Below, piece after piece: positions 8,675 through 10,193 of a stretch of 10,193 bases of DNA. The translations under genes were made by a program, and so were the position numbers. The notes beneath the pieces are model-generated. The model made no database searches and was not told the DNA's origin. It saw nothing but the letters and a program-made list of their open reading frames with translations. Each line of letters starts with the position of its first letter. The first letter of the stretch is position 1. Source of the DNA: Irineochytrium annulatum (lineage: Eukaryota; Chytridiomycota; Chytridiomycetes; Chytridiales; Chytridiaceae); NCBI GenBank assembly GCA_027600665.1, contig JADGJL010001096.1, positions 1 to 10,193 of the forward strand. The letters are read 5' to 3'.

Positions 8675-10193
8675 CTAATCTGCAAGCCCCTCCATTTCGA
8701 GGAATCTCTTCTCTAAGGCTATGTAATCTGCTTCGTTAAATTCTCCGCCACCCCCCGCGGTCCCTGGAGGACCCCCTGCAGGCGGAGCTGCTGGGGTCGA
8801 TACCGTCGCTGTATTTGCCGCAGCACTTGCTGAGTCGCTATCATCCTTCTTCGTAGCAGCTGCACCAGCTGCTTTTTGTGCCTAAGGGTAAGGTAATATG
8901 GTTTAGCCGAAGGAATGTACAGACAGCTGTACCGCAAGCGACTCCAAAATAGACTGTTCCCATCGTGCCCGTTCTCGGACGCGATATTGCTTCCGTTCCG
9001 AGACGTAGTTTATTCTCCGCACTTCACGCTCGAAAAATGCGCGGACAAAGATTTTCTTTCACAATGTTAATCATCCTCATGACCCTTCTTAAGCTCTAAC
9101 CTCGTTTTTATTCGGTTTGGCGAGATTCCGCGGAACCTCCAGAATATGCAGCGTGCCTTCGTCGTCCCCCGCCGCGATAAATTGATACCCCGACTTCCCT
9201 GGGTACTGATGTATTGCCATATAGCTCACCGCGATCGACGAGACGTTCTGTATGGTCGAGGGTTGATGCGACCTGTCCAGCAGGTCCCAAACCTCGATGG
9301 TGCCGTTAGCCTTTGAGATGAAGAACACGCCTGGGCGTGTTGGGGACCATCGGCCGCAGATGAGATAGGAGGGGGATGCGGCGGAGGATATGAGCGGGCC
9401 GGAAGTCACGCGTTCCTTCCAGACGTGGAAGGACCAGCCCCCAACGCTTAGAAGAACGTCGGGGAAGAAGGGGGATCGTTGGAGGTCGGACATTGGACCG
9501 AAGTGGCAGCTTAGGGCGTGCTCAACCCGAGAGGCTACATATCTGAATTAGATAAAGAGTTGGGCCACGCAGCACCTTTTTCTTCATTGGCCTTTTCTTG
9601 AACCCAGTCCGAACAAATAAGGTCTCCTTCCTGTTATTATTTTTTCCACATTAGATTGGTGGCATTTTGACCAAATCAAAAACCTCGGTTGCCGAGAAGA
9701 ACTTCGTACTGTAAGCTGATTGGTTTTTATCGGGGGAAGACGACTTTTCTTGGGCGAGGTTCAAATCTACATTAGGTAAGAGGCTCTTTCCTTACTCCAC
9801 TGTTTTACCTGAACCGCGAGGGTCGAAGTTCGGAGCCTTAATACTGATTTTCGCGAGACCGTAGTCGAAAGTATTATCCATAGCGCTCAACGGCACTCTC
9901 AAGAACGGCTTCCATACGAGATCCAAGGATTTAAGGTCTTTCTTAGACCTCGTGTCCCAGAAGCACGCCTGACCGTCCAAAGAGCACGTGGCCAGCTGCC
10001 GGTTCCCATTGTCCCCGTTCTCCATAATCTCTCCCGCGTGCCCAATTTCCAAAGACCTAGGAAGCCACTGAATATCCATGATGGACATTCTGTGACTGAA
10101 CTCAATGCTCGACGCCGCGACGTTCTTCAAAATTGGGATCTGCGACTCGCTGTGCCTATCGCTCGCGCCGCCCGATCCTTCCCCGCTCTGCCC
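8675..10193 (-). CDS. DNAI3: Dynein axonemal intermediate chain 3 / WDR63 homologue (5' partial)
   Basis: DNAI3/WDR63 is a WD40 protein of axonemal inner-arm dynein complexes, acting in the flagellum. Exons in transcript order: >10193-9809, 9766-9684, 9630-9576, 9534-9101, 9055-8933, 8881-8675; they join in frame to 428 residues and TAG. Diagnostic stretches: SIEFSHRMSIMDIQWLP (near 10110-10060), QLATCSLDGQACFWDTR (near 10000-9950), LVWKPFLRVPLS, KFFSATE-EGDLICSDW across the 53-nt intron, then LQRSPFFPDVLLSVGGWSF, WSPTRPGVFFI, IEVWDLLDRSHQPS and GTLHILEVPRNL. These follow the human protein in order. After the propeller comes FFEREVRRINYVSERKQYR, a charged helical tail, then an Ala/Pro/Gly-rich linker and a final ADYIALEKRFLEMEGL helix. 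Introns are 42, 53, 41, 45 and 51 nt. The N-terminal half lies outside the window. Confidence 0.95.

Noticed and set aside
8719..8937. Minus-strand 72-codon frame, rich in Arg, Leu and Gln.
   Set aside because: It is a different frame over the last DNAI3 intron and exon; the correct frame gives the Ala/Pro linker and conserved LEKRFLEMEGL end.
1..10193. Possible pseudogene status because every gene is broken into short frames.
   Set aside because: All breaks coincide with GT-AG introns of uniform size; spliced products are full length and keep catalytic residues (Asp350, TGDGVND and others).
1..10193. Mobile elements, CRISPR arrays, tRNA or rRNA genes, organelle or bacterial origin.
   Set aside because: No terminal repeats, transposase or reverse transcriptase motifs, repeat-spacer pattern or cloverleaf were seen; spliceosomal introns exclude a bacterial source.

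Overview
This is a piece of a compact, intron-rich eukaryotic nuclear genome with the standard genetic code (TAG, TAA and TGA all end genes here). I could splice four genes by eye. They carry about 36 GT-AG introns, 33 of them 35-46 nt long, often with a CTAAY/CTGAY-like branch motif close to the acceptor. Two of the four genes (ARMC3 and DNAI3/WDR63) are known from motile cilia or sperm, so the organism almost certainly builds a flagellum. Short introns, tight gene packing, a base-exchange phosphatidylserine synthase and an SPCA-type Ca2+/Mn2+ pump fit a zoosporic fungus (chytrid or blastoclad) or a related flagellated protist. The sequence alone does not settle which.

Layout. 1-1464 (+): 3' two-thirds or more of a base-exchange phosphatidylserine synthase, 5' end outside the window. 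1465-1569: convergent intergenic gap with crossed poly(A) signals. 1570-4650 (-): complete or nearly complete ARMC3 homologue with 14 coding exons, twelve or so armadillo repeats encoded almost exactly one per exon, and a C-terminal EDR1/CTR1-like domain. 4651-5464: about 0.8 kb of uncertain content, holding the undetermined 5' end of ARMC3, a possible small minus-strand gene I cannot identify, and the promoter of the next gene. 5465-8592 (+): complete secretory-pathway Ca2+/Mn2+ ATPase (SPCA/PMR1), 10 exons, 917 aa. 8593-8674: short convergent gap. 8675-10193 (-): C-terminal 428 aa of DNAI3/WDR63, an axonemal dynein-associated WD40 protein, continuing past the window end.

The genes are not an operon. 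They alternate in orientation: PSS and ARMC3 converge, the ARMC3 side and SPCA diverge, SPCA and DNAI3 converge. Two share flagellar biology (ARMC3, DNAI3) and two are membrane and secretory-pathway housekeeping genes (PSS, SPCA). I see no mobile element, CRISPR array, tRNA or rRNA. The most unusual observation is in PSS: the conserved reading frame is restored only if two 42-44 nt introns flank a single-nucleotide exon at base 237 (or if splicing is nested). The second is the strikingly uniform 123-nt, phase-1, one-repeat-per-exon structure of ARMC3.
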